The position numbers and the translations under genes are program-made. The notes below the pieces were generated by a model. The model ran no database searches, was not told the origin of the DNA, and saw only the letters and a program-made list of their open reading frames with translations. A stretch of DNA of 64,000 bases. Origin: 66-474 sp035281745 (GTDB lineage: Bacteria; Pseudomonadota; Gammaproteobacteria; Xanthomonadales; Rhodanobacteraceae). This document shows positions 51,816-61,427 of this stretch, in pieces. The stretch lies in the NCBI GenBank assembly GCA_035281745.1, contig DATEDI010000037.1:1-64000 (forward strand), read 5' to 3'. Position 1 is the first letter of the stretch; every line of letters starts with the position of its first letter.

Positions 51816-53966
51816 TCACTCCGTCACCGGCGGTTCATCGAATCGCACCCGCAAGCCCACCATCACGCTGCGGCCCGGCGCGGGTTCGAAGTAGCGACCG
51901 TTGCCGTCATTGACGATCGCCGAGCCGATGTAACGGCGATCGAACAGATTGTCGACGCGCAGGAACGGCGCGATCGTCGCGCCGCTGCGGCGCAGCACGC
52001 GTCCCACGTCGATGCCGGTCGTGGCGTAACCCGGCGCGGACGCGGTGTTGGCGTCGTTCACCACCAGTGCGCTGGACGCAAACACGTTGATACCGGCGTG
52101 CCATCCCGCGCCGCCATCCCAGCGCAGTTCGCCGTACAACTGGTTGCGCGGCACGCCGGGAATGCGCGCGCCTGGGGCGACGCTGCACGTTGCGACGCAA
52201 TCGTCGACTTGCGTGAAGCGCGCATCCAGCCGCGTCCACGCCAGTTGCAGTCGCCAGGCGTTCGATAGCGGCGCGTCGAGATCGACTTCGATGCCGCGCC
52301 GCCGCGCACGCCCGACATTCTGGTACGTGGTGCGGCCGCCCTCGCTCGTGAACACCGCGATCTCATCGCGCGTGTCCGACTGGAACAGCGCGACGTCCAG
52401 CTTGCCGGCGCCGTCCGCCCAGCGCAGCTTGGAACCGATCTCGGCGTTGTCCGAGCGCGCGGGCGTGAGGTCGAACGCCATGCCCGCCGCGCCGTCGCCG
52501 CGGTACGCCAGTTCGCTGAAGGTCGGCGTTTCGAACCCGCGCCCCCACGACGCATAGAGATGCCAGTGCCCGCTTGCGCGAAACAGCAAGCCCGCGACCG
52601 GCGTGTTGGCGCTGTACGCCACGCGGCCGCTATCGTCCGGATTGTCGGCGGTGACGTAGGCATCGACGGTACCGAAGCGCACCGTGCTGTGGCGCGCACC
52701 CGCGGTCAGCGACCAGCGCTCGGCGAAATCCCAGGTGCCCTGCGCGTACTCGTCGAAGTCGTACACGTCGTCCTGCTCGTTGCGACGCAAGGCGCCGACA
52801 ACGCCGACCCGGTCGCCCACGAAATTCTCGAACCCCTGCCGATGCTGGTTCTGGCGATCCCAGTTCACGCCCGCGGTGAAACGCAGCGGGCGCGACAGCC
52901 ATTCGCCGTGCCACGACCAGCGCGCATCGACGCCGCCGTACTGCGTCGCAAGATCCACCACGCCGCCCGAACTCAAGGGGCTCACCTGCGCGAACACCGG
53001 CACCGAAAGGAATTGCCGGACCGTGCGATGCCCGTAATACGCCAGCACCTGCGCCTGCGAACGTTCGCCAAACGGTTGTTGCCACACAGCTCCCGCCTGA
53101 TCCTGCCGCACGCGCTTGCGGGTGTCGTAGGTCAGCGAACTGGGCGCGGCCTGGCGCGGATCGGCCTGGTATTGCTGCCACGTCAATCCTTGCGGATCGA
53201 GCGCGTGCAACGAAACCGAATTCAGCAGCAAGGTGAGCTTGCCGCCGCTGCGCGTGTCCCAGGTCAGCTTGGCGTTGCCCTTGCTGCGGCGGGCAGCGCT
53301 GTGGTCGCGGAAGCCGGAGGTACGGAAATGTTCGACATCGGCATTGTAGCCGAACGCACCGGCACGGCCGCGCGCGTTCACGTCCGCGTGCAACGCGCCG
53401 TACGGGCCGGCGTCGATCCCGACGCGTTGCTCGGGCGACGGCGTGCCATCGGCCGTGAAGATCTGGATCACGCCGCCCGACGAGTTGCCGTACAGCGCGG
53501 AAAACGGACCGCGCAACACCTCGATCCGGTCGGCCGAGGACAAGTCGAAATTGGAAAGCTGGCCCTGCCCGTCCGGCATGGTCGCGGGCACGCCGTCGAC
53601 GTACAGCCGCACGCCGCGCACGCCGAAGGTGCTGCGTGCGCCGAAACCGCGAATCGAAATCTGTTCGTCCTGCGCGTAGTTCTGGCGATCGCGCGCCATC
53701 ACGCCGGGCACTTCGCGCAGGCTTTCCGACACATTGACCGCGGGACGATCCGCGCCGATCGCATCCAGCGACACCGCGTTCACCGACGCGGGCACGTCGA
53801 ACGCACGCTCCGGCGCGCGCGTCGCCGTCACCACCACGGTCGGCAAGACGGTCGTCTGCGGGTCGGCGGGATGCGGCGCGGCGGCCACGACAGGCATGCA
53901 GACCATCCACAGCATCGCGGACAGCCACGAACGTCCACGCGTTGAATCTTTCGATCCGCGCATCAT
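51816..53966 (-). CDS. TonB-dependent outer-membrane receptor
   Basis: A receptor of about 716 residues for an iron chelate, vitamin or similar ligand. A signal peptide (RSWLSAMLWMVCMPVVAAA) precedes a TonB-box-like VLPTVVVTATRAPE. The plug domain has NVSESLREVPGVMARDR, SIRGFGARSTFGVRGVRLYV and DRIEVLRGPFSALYGNSSGG. A 22-strand-type barrel ends in VDNLFDRRYIGSAIVNDG with GRSVMVGLRVRF. The plug and the FETPTFSELAYRG segment resemble PfeA/FecA-like siderophore receptors. ATG 53966 (or 53963) is preferred because it gives a normal-length signal sequence; in-frame ATG 54005 would add 13 residues with no signal-peptide character. No ABC importer or sigma/anti-sigma pair is beside it. Confidence 0.92.
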   Translation of the reverse strand: MMRGSKDSTRGRSWLSAMLWMVCMPVVAAAPHPADPQTTVLPTVVVTATRAPERAFDVPASVNAVSLDAIGADRPAVNVSESLREVPGVMARDRQNYAQDEQISIRGFGARSTFGVRGVRLYVDGVPATMPDGQGQLSNFDLSSADRIEVLRGPFSALYGNSSGGVIQIFTADGTPSPEQRVGIDAGPYGALHADVNARGRAGAFGYNADVEHFRTSGFRDHSAARRSKGNAKLTWDTRSGGKLTLLLNSVSLHALDPQGLTWQQYQADPRQAAPSSLTYDTRKRVRQDQAGAVWQQPFGERSQAQVLAYYGHRTVRQFLSVPVFAQVSPLSSGGVVDLATQYGGVDARWSWHGEWLSRPLRFTAGVNWDRQNQHRQGFENFVGDRVGVVGALRRNEQDDVYDFDEYAQGTWDFAERWSLTAGARHSTVRFGTVDAYVTADNPDDSGRVAYSANTPVAGLLFRASGHWHLYASWGRGFETPTFSELAYRGDGAAGMAFDLTPARSDNAEIGSKLRWADGAGKLDVALFQSDTRDEIAVFTSEGGRTTYQNVGRARRRGIEVDLDAPLSNAWRLQLAWTRLDARFTQVDDCVATCSVAPGARIPGVPRNQLYGELRWDGGAGWHAGINVFASSALVVNDANTASAPGYATTGIDVGRVLRRSGATIAPFLRVDNLFDRRYIGSAIVNDGNGRYFEPAPGRSVMVGLRVRFDEPPVTE

Positions 53967-54130
53967 CGGGCAGGGATCGCAAGAGGCAGTCGGGGATTCA
54001 TCCATTCATCGCAAGCCAGGCGCTTTCCGTACAAACGCACCAGAGCCGGCCGGCACCCGCGTCGGTCGCTAGGCGTGCATTCACGTGATATCCGACACGA
54101 TCGGTTGGCCACACCAAGGAGGCCACCATC

Positions 54131-54316
54131 ATGACAGGCCGCGATCGCAAGGATGTCGGACACCCCAAGGACAAACCCGCCAAGAAGGAAACGGAAGAGG
54201 AGCGTCGGCGGCGCAAGCGCCACGAAAGCGACAACCAAGACGAAGCGCTCGAGGAAACCTTCCCCGGCAGCGATCCGGTTTCGCCGTTCGTGCCGGCCAG
54301 GCCGCCCGAAGACTGA
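54131..54316 (+). CDS. Small acidic-tailed stress-type protein
   Basis: A 61-residue, very hydrophilic protein. The first half is Lys/Arg/Glu-rich (RKDVGHPKDKPAKKETEEER). The end carries the common short motif DEALEETFPGSDPVSPF, found at the end of many small bacterial proteins near stress genes, whose role is unknown. AAGGAGG precedes the ATG by eight bases. It stands alone between the TonB receptor and the first PQQ dehydrogenase, transcribed rightwards against both. Confidence 0.75.
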   Translation: MTGRDRKDVGHPKDKPAKKETEEERRRRKRHESDNQDEALEETFPGSDPVSPFVPARPPED

Positions 54317-54423
54317 GCGCGCGGCGTCCGCCGCGATGGCCGGCTGATTGCGTCGCAGTCCGTCGGGCCGCACGCATGCCTCGCGTCGACGCCGCTCCGC
54401 GTCACGGGTGGTGCGCGTATCGT

Positions 54424-56865
54424 TCAATGCGCGGCCGGCAAGCTGTAGGCCACGACCGAATCGCCGAGCCGCGTTCCCGCCGAACCGTGGCCGCCCGCCA
54501 TCACCACCACGTATTGCCTGCCGTCGACCGAATATGTCATCGGCGTGGCTTGACCGCCCGCCGGGAGTCCCGCCTGCCACAACTGCTGGCCAGTGGTTTC
54601 GTCGTAGGCGCGGAAGGTGCCGTCGATCGTGCCCGAGTAGAACACCACGCCGCCCGCGGTGATCAGCGGACCGCCGAAACCGGGCACGCCCATTTCGAAC
54701 GGAATGGGAATCTTGCCGCGGTCGCGGGTGTTGCCATTGCGATGCATCCACGCGATCTTGCCATCGCGCAGATTGACGCCGGCGATCGCGCCCCACGGCG
54801 GCCGCTGGCATGGCGGCCCGAGCGGCGAAAGGAACGGCTTCAGGATCGCCGCATACGGCGCGCCGTAGTTCTCGTTGAAATGTTCCTGCTCGCCTTTGGT
54901 CACGACATTGGCGGTCGCATTCGGGCGCGGTGTCAACTGGAAGATGTAGGCCATGTGCACGGGCGTGGCGATCATCACCTGCCGCACCGGATCGACCGCG
55001 ACGCCGCCCCAGTCGAACACGCCGAGCTGGCCCGGATAGGCAATCGCCGGGTGCGTCGAAAGCGGCGTGTACGGACCTTCGTAGGTCGCCTTCTTGAAGC
55101 GGATGCGACACCACAGCTGGTCGAATGGCGAGGCGCCCCACATGTCGGCGCCGGTCAGCGGGCGCGGCATGAAGCTCAATGACGATTCGGGTTGCACCGG
55201 CGAATAGCGGTCACCCGGGACGCCGCCCTGGGTCGGCGTCCGAACTTGCGTCACCGGCAGGATCGGCTTGCCGGTGCGGCGGTTCAACACGTACACGTCG
55301 CCCTGCTTGGTCGGTTGCACCAGTGCCGGTTCGGTCGTGCCATCGATCGTCAGGTCGACCAGCGTGGGTTGCGCGGGATTGTCGCGATCCCAGTGATCGT
55401 GGTGCACGGCCTGGAAGTACCAGGCCAGGTGTCCGTCGGCGAGATTCAGCGCCACAATCGCGCTGCCGTATTTTTCCGCGGCCGGGCTGCGATGGATGTC
55501 CAGTTGATCCGGCGAAACATTCCCCAGCGGCACGTACACCATGCCGAGCTTTTCATCGACGGAGAGCGGCGGCCATGCCGGCGGTGTGTTGGGCGTGTAG
55601 GTCTCGCCCGGTTGCAGCGGCGCGTTGGGATCGGGCTTGCCCATGTCCCAGTGCCACGCCAGCGCGCCGGTCTCGACATCGAACGCGCGGATCACGCCGG
55701 ACGGGTTGTCCACCGAATTGTTGTCGTTGATCGATGCCCCCACCACGATCAGTTTGCGGGTCACGGTGGGCGGGGACGTTTCCATGTAATAGCCGGGTTT
55801 CACCTTGCCCATGTCGGTGAGCAGGTTCACTTCGCCATCATGGCCGAAACCCATGCAGGGCTTGCCGGTTTTCGCACCGACTTCGATCAGGCGCGCGTCG
55901 ATGGTGGCGAGCACCAACCGTTGCGCGCACTGCGCGGTCACCGGCGCGGTGGCGCTGCTGGAGGCTGCAGCCGGTACGGCCGACGTGGCCGATGGAAAGG
56001 GCGCATTCACCGCGACCGCGGCAGGCGCGACGGGCGCCGGTACCGTTGCCGAGTGGTAACCCAGCCCGCGGCAGGTCAGGTGCTGGTTGTCATGGCCGTA
56101 CTTGATGTGCGGATCGTATTCCCACAACTTCTTTCCGCTCGCGGCATTCAACGCAACGATGCGGTCGTGGGTGGTGCACAGATACAAGGTGTCGCCGATT
56201 TTCAGCGGGGTGTCTTCGGACGTACTTTCGGTGGGATCATGCGGCGCGGTCTTCTTTTCGCCCGTGTGATAGGCCCACGCCACTTTCAGTTCGTGCACGT
56301 TGCCGGCGGTGATCTGTTTCAGCGACGAATAACGCTGGCCGTATCCATTGCCGCCGTACGCCGTCCAGTCGGCGTGGGGCGCGCTTGATGCGTCCGGTGT
56401 TTCGGCATTCGCCATCGGCGGCAGCGAGCCGGCAATGCCGAAAGGATCCTTTCCCAGCGACACCAGTCCCAGCACCAGCGCGAGGCACACGGTTACCGCG
56501 AGCGCGCCGCGCGCACCGAACCAGCCACGCGCGCGCAACGATTCCGGCACCGGATGCAGTGCCCGGTCGATCCATGGCATCAACAGCCACAAACCGAACA
56601 GGCTGAACAGCGCATAGCGCGGCAGCAACGCCCAACGATCGAGGCCCACTTCGAACAGCGCCCAGATCAGCGTGAGTATCAGCAGCAGCGCGTACACGCC
56701 CAGCGCGGCGCGCCGACGCAGGATCAGCAACACCCCGCTGATCAGCCAGCCCGCGCCGAGCCCGACGTAGGCCAGCGTGCCGCCCAGCAGCACCAGCCAG
56801 ATGCCGCCGGCGAGCAGCAGCGCACCAAAGATGGCGAGGAAGTAACCCGTGATCATTGCGAACAT
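54424..56865 (-). CDS. gcd: Membrane-bound PQQ-dependent glucose dehydrogenase
   Basis: An 813-residue quinoprotein expected to oxidise glucose or similar sugars in the periplasm and pass electrons to ubiquinone. The N-terminus has five membrane helices (about 5-140; MITGYFLAIFGALLLAGGIW). The PQQ beta-propeller follows with DWTAYGGNGYGQRYSSLKQI, the active-site region AVHHDHWDRDN, and GGQATPMTYSVDGRQYVVV with the late GGHGSAGTRLGDS. Residues about 270-305 are an Ala/Pro/Ser-rich insertion between CRGLGYH and CAQRLV that the paralogue at 57010-59463 lacks. ATG 56865 has AAGGAGAG upstream. No pqq synthesis genes are in the window. Confidence 0.92.
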   Translation of the reverse strand: MFAMITGYFLAIFGALLLAGGIWLVLLGGTLAYVGLGAGWLISGVLLILRRRAALGVYALLLILTLIWALFEVGLDRWALLPRYALFSLFGLWLLMPWIDRALHPVPESLRARGWFGARGALAVTVCLALVLGLVSLGKDPFGIAGSLPPMANAETPDASSAPHADWTAYGGNGYGQRYSSLKQITAGNVHELKVAWAYHTGEKKTAPHDPTESTSEDTPLKIGDTLYLCTTHDRIVALNAASGKKLWEYDPHIKYGHDNQHLTCRGLGYHSATVPAPVAPAAVAVNAPFPSATSAVPAAASSSATAPVTAQCAQRLVLATIDARLIEVGAKTGKPCMGFGHDGEVNLLTDMGKVKPGYYMETSPPTVTRKLIVVGASINDNNSVDNPSGVIRAFDVETGALAWHWDMGKPDPNAPLQPGETYTPNTPPAWPPLSVDEKLGMVYVPLGNVSPDQLDIHRSPAAEKYGSAIVALNLADGHLAWYFQAVHHDHWDRDNPAQPTLVDLTIDGTTEPALVQPTKQGDVYVLNRRTGKPILPVTQVRTPTQGGVPGDRYSPVQPESSLSFMPRPLTGADMWGASPFDQLWCRIRFKKATYEGPYTPLSTHPAIAYPGQLGVFDWGGVAVDPVRQVMIATPVHMAYIFQLTPRPNATANVVTKGEQEHFNENYGAPYAAILKPFLSPLGPPCQRPPWGAIAGVNLRDGKIAWMHRNGNTRDRGKIPIPFEMGVPGFGGPLITAGGVVFYSGTIDGTFRAYDETTGQQLWQAGLPAGGQATPMTYSVDGRQYVVVMAGGHGSAGTRLGDSVVAYSLPAAH

Positions 56866-56930
56866 GATGCTCTCTCCTTCCGACTTGCGTGGTACATCGG
56901 CAAGCCTCGTGTACAAGGCACAACACCCTC

Positions 56931-56978
56931 GTCATTCCGGGGCCGCCCGCGCTGTTTGCGGGCGGAACCCGGAATGAC
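56931..56978. repeat. Short REP palindrome between the two dehydrogenase genes
   Basis: GTCATTCCGGGGCCGCCCGC pairs with GCGGGCGGAACCCGGAATGAC around a GCTGTTT loop. It lies in the 144-base gap between the two PQQ-dehydrogenase genes and could form a processing or termination hairpin. Confidence 0.87.
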
Positions 56979-57009
56979 GAAATGATTTGGAATGACGTGG
57001 GAGAACTTC

Positions 57010-59463
57010 CTAGCGTGACCCCGCCGCGTTGTTCCGCGCGCTTTGCGGCAACGCGTACACCATCAAATCGTCACCCGGCTTGGTACCGAGGCCACCGTGA
57101 CCGCCCGCGGCGATCGCGACGTATTGCTTGCCATTGGCGAGATACGTCATTGGCGTCGCCTGCCCGCCGGCCGGCAAGCGGGCCTGCCACAACAACTTGC
57201 CAGTCTTTTCGTCGAAGGCGCGGATGAAATCGTCGGACGTCGCGCCGATGAAGATCAGGCCGCCCGCGGTGATCATGTTGCCGCCGATGTTGAACACGCC
57301 CGCCTGCATCGGAAAGTTGAACGGGATATGCCACGGGCCGTTGTCACGGGTGGTGCCGAGCGGGCGTTCCCACACGATCTTGTGCGTGACGAGGTCGATC
57401 GCGACCAGTTGCCCCCACGGCGGCGGATTGCACGGCACCCACCACGGATCCATCCATGGCTCCACTTTGCCGACATATGGCGTGCCGTACATCGTCGCGA
57501 GACCGCCCTTGGTTTTCGGCGGCGCCTTGCTGCGATCGATCCACGGTTTGACCCAGCCATTCTGCTCGGCCGTCTCGCGCGGGATCAACGTCACCATGAA
57601 GGGAATGTCATTGGTGTTGGCGATCAGCAACAGGTTGTGCGGATCGATCGACGCGCCCATCCAGTCGATCACGCCGTCGTAAGCGGGATACACCAGCGTC
57701 TTCTCCGCCTGCGGCGGCGTGAAGTGGCCCTCGTAGTGCGCCTGCTTGAACTGGATGTGGCACATCATCTGGTCGATCGGCGTGCCGCCCCAAAGCTGCG
57801 ACTCCTTCAACACGGCCGGCGTCAATGAAGGCATGCCGACCGAATACGGTTGCGTCGGCGAAATGCGATCACCCGGCAACACGTCCTGCGGTACTTTCTC
57901 CTCGACCACCTTGGCCACTGGCTGGCCGGTTTCGCGATTCAGCATGAACAATTGCCCGCGCTTGGTGGTCTGCACCAGCGCAGGAACCGTCGAACCGTTC
58001 GGACCGGGCACGTTCACCAGCGACGGCCCGATCGGCACGTCGAAATCCCACAGGTCGTGGTGTACCGTCTGGAAATGCCAGCGCGGCGCGCCGGTTTCGT
58101 AATCGAGCGCGACCACCGAACTCGAATATTCGTCGTCGAAGGGCCGCCGGTGTCCGCCGTAGTAATCCGGCGTCGCGTTGCCGAGCGGCAGATACACCAG
58201 GCCGAGTTGCGGATCGGCGGTGTAGGTGCCCCACGCATTGGGGGTGCCGCGCGTGAGTTGGCCGCCGCCGGCAAGATCCGATGCATGCACCACCTGATGC
58301 CCCGCCGGCCGCCCGAGATCCCACGCCCAGATCAGTTTCCCGCTGATCGGATCGAAGGCGCGCACCGCGCCCGACGGCTCGTTCTCGGCCATGTTGTCGC
58401 GAATCCATCCGCCGGTGATCAGGCGGTTGCCGATGATGAGCGGCTGGGAGGTGATGAACTCGAAACCGGGCGCCACGTTGCCAAGGTATTGCGTCAGCGA
58501 GATGTAACCGCCGTTGCCGAAATCGGGACACAACTTGCCGGTGTCGGCGTTCAGCGCGAACATCCGCGCATCGCCCGTCGGCGAGATGATCCGGCGCGGG
58601 CACGGCGTGTTGGTGCCGGGCGGCGCTGCGTAATACGCCACGCCACGGCAGGAGTGGTATTCGTCCGCCTTCTCGTTGTCATGCGGATCGAATTTCCATT
58701 TCATCTTGCCGGTCGCGCCATCGAACGCCTCGACCCAGTGGTGGCCGGTGCACAGATACAACGTGCCATCCACCGCGATCGGGGTGTCCTCGAAATTGAA
58801 TTCCTTGCCACTGCCGCCGCCGCCCTTGTTTTCACCGGGCTTGGGCATGTCGCCGGTGTGCGCCTGCCATGCGAGTTTCAGGTCGGCGACATCTTTCGTG
58901 TTGACCTGCGTCAGCGGCGAATAGCGGTCGCCGCGCGCAGTGCGCCCGTAGTAGATCCAGTCGCCCTTGCCGACCAGCGGCGTCGGCGCAGCCGGAAAAT
59001 TGCGCGCCACTGCGGTGCCATGAATGCCGCGCGGAATGAACCACGAGACCGTGCACACCACCGCGGCCGCAACCACTACCGCGCCGAGCGCCCACGTGCC
59101 CCAATGTTCGTTCAATCGGTGCGACACCCAGGGCATGAGCAGGTAAATGCCCACCGCGATCGGCAGCCACAGCCGCGGCGCCAGCGCGAAACGCTCGAAC
59201 CCGACTTCCAGCACCGCCCAGATCAACGTGCCCAGCAGCACGGCGAAGTACAGCCACAGCGACCAGCCGCGCATGAAGATCAGGCCAAGTCCGGTCAGCG
59301 CCAGGCCGATGCCGACCAGCAGGTAGTACGGCGTGCCTCCGAGGGTCAGCAGGTACACGCCGCCGATCACGAAAAAGAGGCCGACGATCATCAGCACGAC
59401 GCCGATGGAGATCGGTCCCCAATGGCGCCGCGTGGTCATTGCATCCGAATGTCGTGCATTCAT
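57010..59463 (-). CDS. gcd: Second membrane-bound PQQ-dependent glucose dehydrogenase
   Basis: An 817-residue quinoprotein of the same build as its neighbour. It has five N-terminal helices (about 17-145; ISIGVVLMIVGLFFVIGGVY) and then a PQQ propeller with DWIYYGRTARGDRYSPLTQV. TPIAVDGTLYLCTGHHWVEA and QTVHHDLWDFDVPIGPSLV follow, the latter the active-site region as in E. coli Gcd. It ends with PAGGQATPMTYLANGKQYVA. The two proteins have clearly diverged, so different sugar preferences are likely. ATG 59463 has AAGGAG six bases upstream. A porin gene lies 11 bases upstream on the same strand and is probably co-transcribed, giving an outer-membrane route for substrate. Confidence 0.93.
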   Translation of the reverse strand: MNARHSDAMTTRRHWGPISIGVVLMIVGLFFVIGGVYLLTLGGTPYYLLVGIGLALTGLGLIFMRGWSLWLYFAVLLGTLIWAVLEVGFERFALAPRLWLPIAVGIYLLMPWVSHRLNEHWGTWALGAVVVAAAVVCTVSWFIPRGIHGTAVARNFPAAPTPLVGKGDWIYYGRTARGDRYSPLTQVNTKDVADLKLAWQAHTGDMPKPGENKGGGGSGKEFNFEDTPIAVDGTLYLCTGHHWVEAFDGATGKMKWKFDPHDNEKADEYHSCRGVAYYAAPPGTNTPCPRRIISPTGDARMFALNADTGKLCPDFGNGGYISLTQYLGNVAPGFEFITSQPLIIGNRLITGGWIRDNMAENEPSGAVRAFDPISGKLIWAWDLGRPAGHQVVHASDLAGGGQLTRGTPNAWGTYTADPQLGLVYLPLGNATPDYYGGHRRPFDDEYSSSVVALDYETGAPRWHFQTVHHDLWDFDVPIGPSLVNVPGPNGSTVPALVQTTKRGQLFMLNRETGQPVAKVVEEKVPQDVLPGDRISPTQPYSVGMPSLTPAVLKESQLWGGTPIDQMMCHIQFKQAHYEGHFTPPQAEKTLVYPAYDGVIDWMGASIDPHNLLLIANTNDIPFMVTLIPRETAEQNGWVKPWIDRSKAPPKTKGGLATMYGTPYVGKVEPWMDPWWVPCNPPPWGQLVAIDLVTHKIVWERPLGTTRDNGPWHIPFNFPMQAGVFNIGGNMITAGGLIFIGATSDDFIRAFDEKTGKLLWQARLPAGGQATPMTYLANGKQYVAIAAGGHGGLGTKPGDDLMVYALPQSARNNAAGSR

Positions 59464-59474
59464 GGCGTGCTCCT

Positions 59475-60647
59475 TCACGGGCCGAAATAAATCTGCGCAC
59501 GTACTTCGAATATGCGCGGGTCAACGGGGGCCACGTAGAAATTGACCGGGCTGCGGTTGGCATGCGCCCACACGTAGTCGGCCATCACTTTCAGGTTCTT
59601 GAAGTACCAGTTGAGGCCGACCGTCCAGTCGTGTTCACGGCCGCCCTGCACGATGCCGTCGCTCAAATCGAGTTCGCTGTAGCGCGCCGCGAGTTCCAGC
59701 GCGCCGTACTTGTGCGCGGGCTTGGGCAGATCGAATTCGCCGTCCTTGTAGGTACGCGGCGTATCGCCGGTGAGCATCCACGCGCCCAGGACGTAGTAGC
59801 CGTGACCGCGAAATTCCGGCAGGCCGTTGTCGCGATGCGCGGCCAGCGCGAGGTATTCGCCCTGCGCGTAGAACGGTCCGCCCATGAAGCCGAGTTCGAG
59901 CCCGCCGCGATCGATCGCGTTCGTGAACGGCAACGGCTGCGTGTCGACCAGGTATGTCTTGGTGAGCGCGGCTTCGGGCGCGGTGTAGAAATGCGCCATG
60001 TGGTCGCTGGGACGTTCGCGCGAAACCGCGAGTCCGATGTGCACGACTTCCTTTTTCGACTTGACCGGGTTGAACACCACGCGCGCGGATGTCGTATGGC
60101 CGGGAAACTTGCCGTCGAGATTGGAGCCCCAGAAATACTGCAGCTGGAACAGCCAGTGTGCGAGGCCGCCATAGCTCCAGTCGGCGCCGATGCGGCGATC
60201 CTCGAAAATCGCCTGGCCGGGCAGACCGGGCGTCAGGAACGTCCACGTTTGCGCGCCTTCCATCGGTTCCCAGCCGACCTGTGCACGCATTTGCCCGACC
60301 CGGAAATCGCCGAACGCCTTCGAGCTGTACTTGATGTAGTTGTCGGCCCAGCTGCGATCCCAGTCGTAACCGGCGTCGATCTCGAAGCCATTGGACCATT
60401 TCGCGTAGAGGTCGAGTTCCCGGCGGTTCCAGGTGTGCGCGTCCTCGAACAGCGGCGCCCCGGTGGCCGGATCGAACGCATCGGCATGGAAATCATCGAA
60501 GTCGTACTGATACACGCCTTCGGCGCCGAACTTGAAGCCCGAGGGCGATTCGTATTCGGTGGGCAAGCCGAACAGGTTCGGCGTCGTCGCGGCCAACGCC
60601 GGCGCGCAGCACGCCAGCAATGCGATGCAAACCCATCCGGTTTTCAT
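59475..60647 (-). CDS. Outer-membrane porin (phosphate-selective O/P-like)
   Basis: A 390-residue beta-barrel protein. The signal peptide MKTGWVCIALLACCAPALAA is followed by alternating aromatic and polar strands: FKFGAEGVYQYDFDDFHADA, NRRELDLYAKWSNGFEIDAG, FRVGQMRAQVGWEPMEGAQT. The chain ends in FEVRAQIYFGP with the family-like late strand WTVGLNWYFKNLKVMADYVW. It most resembles the phosphate-selective porin O/P group, though its ligand here is more likely a sugar, given the PQQ dehydrogenase gene 11 bases downstream. That is inference. The start ATG 60647 has AGGAACGACGCA upstream. Confidence 0.84.
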   Translation of the reverse strand: MKTGWVCIALLACCAPALAATTPNLFGLPTEYESPSGFKFGAEGVYQYDFDDFHADAFDPATGAPLFEDAHTWNRRELDLYAKWSNGFEIDAGYDWDRSWADNYIKYSSKAFGDFRVGQMRAQVGWEPMEGAQTWTFLTPGLPGQAIFEDRRIGADWSYGGLAHWLFQLQYFWGSNLDGKFPGHTTSARVVFNPVKSKKEVVHIGLAVSRERPSDHMAHFYTAPEAALTKTYLVDTQPLPFTNAIDRGGLELGFMGGPFYAQGEYLALAAHRDNGLPEFRGHGYYVLGAWMLTGDTPRTYKDGEFDLPKPAHKYGALELAARYSELDLSDGIVQGGREHDWTVGLNWYFKNLKVMADYVWAHANRSPVNFYVAPVDPRIFEVRAQIYFGP

Positions 60648-60973
60648 TGCGTCGTTCCTCCATGAACGCCGTGGCGAACACGCCGCCCGCCGACGCGCCA
60701 GCCCTTTCCGATGTCGTCATGCCCGGGAAAACGGGAATCCGGTGACTCGAAGCGCAAAGACACATGCCGACTCACTTCCAGTCGATTCTCGTTACCTCGG
60801 CGTGTTCGCGAGCGGGCAGCGCGGAACCGCTCGCCTGCATTCGTCCCGACGATTCTGGAACCGGTGCGGTGAAGGACGTGTCAACCACACGCGCCGCAAG
60901 CGCAAGTCGGCGGCCAGGGAAACCCTGATTTTGCGCGTCACCCCGGAACACCCCACCAGGAACTTGCCGGGAG

Positions 60974-61020
60974 CCGTTCGCACTGAGCGTCGCGCCGAAG
61001 GCGCGAAGTCGAAGTGCCGC
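60974..61020. repeat. GTTCGCRCTGAGCG...GAAGTCGAAG element, short copy
   Basis: CCGTTCGCACTGAGCGTCGC then GCCGAAGGCGCGAAGTCGAA. It is a shorter, diverged relative of the long copy at 61428-61566. Confidence 0.65.
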
Positions 61021-61067
61021 TGAACACGGATTTGTCCGTGTGAAGTCCAACCATTTCGCCGCATCTC

Positions 61068-61103
61068 GTTGGGCTTCGCCGATGAGGCCGGCTCAGCCCA
61101 ACC
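61068..61103. repeat. GTTGGGCTT...AGCCCAAC inverted repeat
   Basis: GTTGGGCTTCGCCGATGAGG then CCGGCTCAGCCCAAC. It is related to the copies at 22761-22848 and 62423-62513. Confidence 0.75.
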
Positions 61104-61163
61104 CGAAGCGCTTGCGTGGGCGTTATTTGGCGCGCAGGGGCTTGCTGCAGTTTCGCTTTTAAT

Positions 61164-61397
61164 CGTCATTCCGGGGCCGCTGCGGTTTTCGCGGCGGAAC
61201 CCGACTGCGTTTGCAGGACTGCAAACGCGAACGCCGAAGGCGGCCCGAAGGCGGAGCGAAGCGAACGCGCCCGGAGGCGGAGCGAAGCGAACGCGCCCGA
61301 AGGGCGAGTGCCAGGGATGGCGCGAGTCAACCCAGTGACTTTCGCGCAACGCACCGAAAAGCAAAGTCACTGGGTCCCGGCCTTCGCCGGGATGACG
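61164..61397. repeat. Composite REP-like repeat with internal tandem expansion
   Basis: CGTCATTCCGG and CCGGGATGAC close the block. The core GACTGCGTTTGCAGGACTGC, AAACGCGAACGCCGAAGGCG is followed by two tandem copies of a 25-base unit (GGCGGAGCGAAGCGAACGCG plus CCCGR). The usual GGGCGAGTGCCAGGGATGGC end and the CCCAGTGACTTTCGCGC/GCAAAGTCACTGGG module follow. Confidence 0.87.
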
Positions 61398-61427
61398 AGC
61401 AAAACCAAAGCTCCGGGGCCTTCTGAC

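Noticed and set aside
52560..53945. 461-codon open frame on the plus strand
   Set aside because: It is antisense to the TonB receptor and has no family features.
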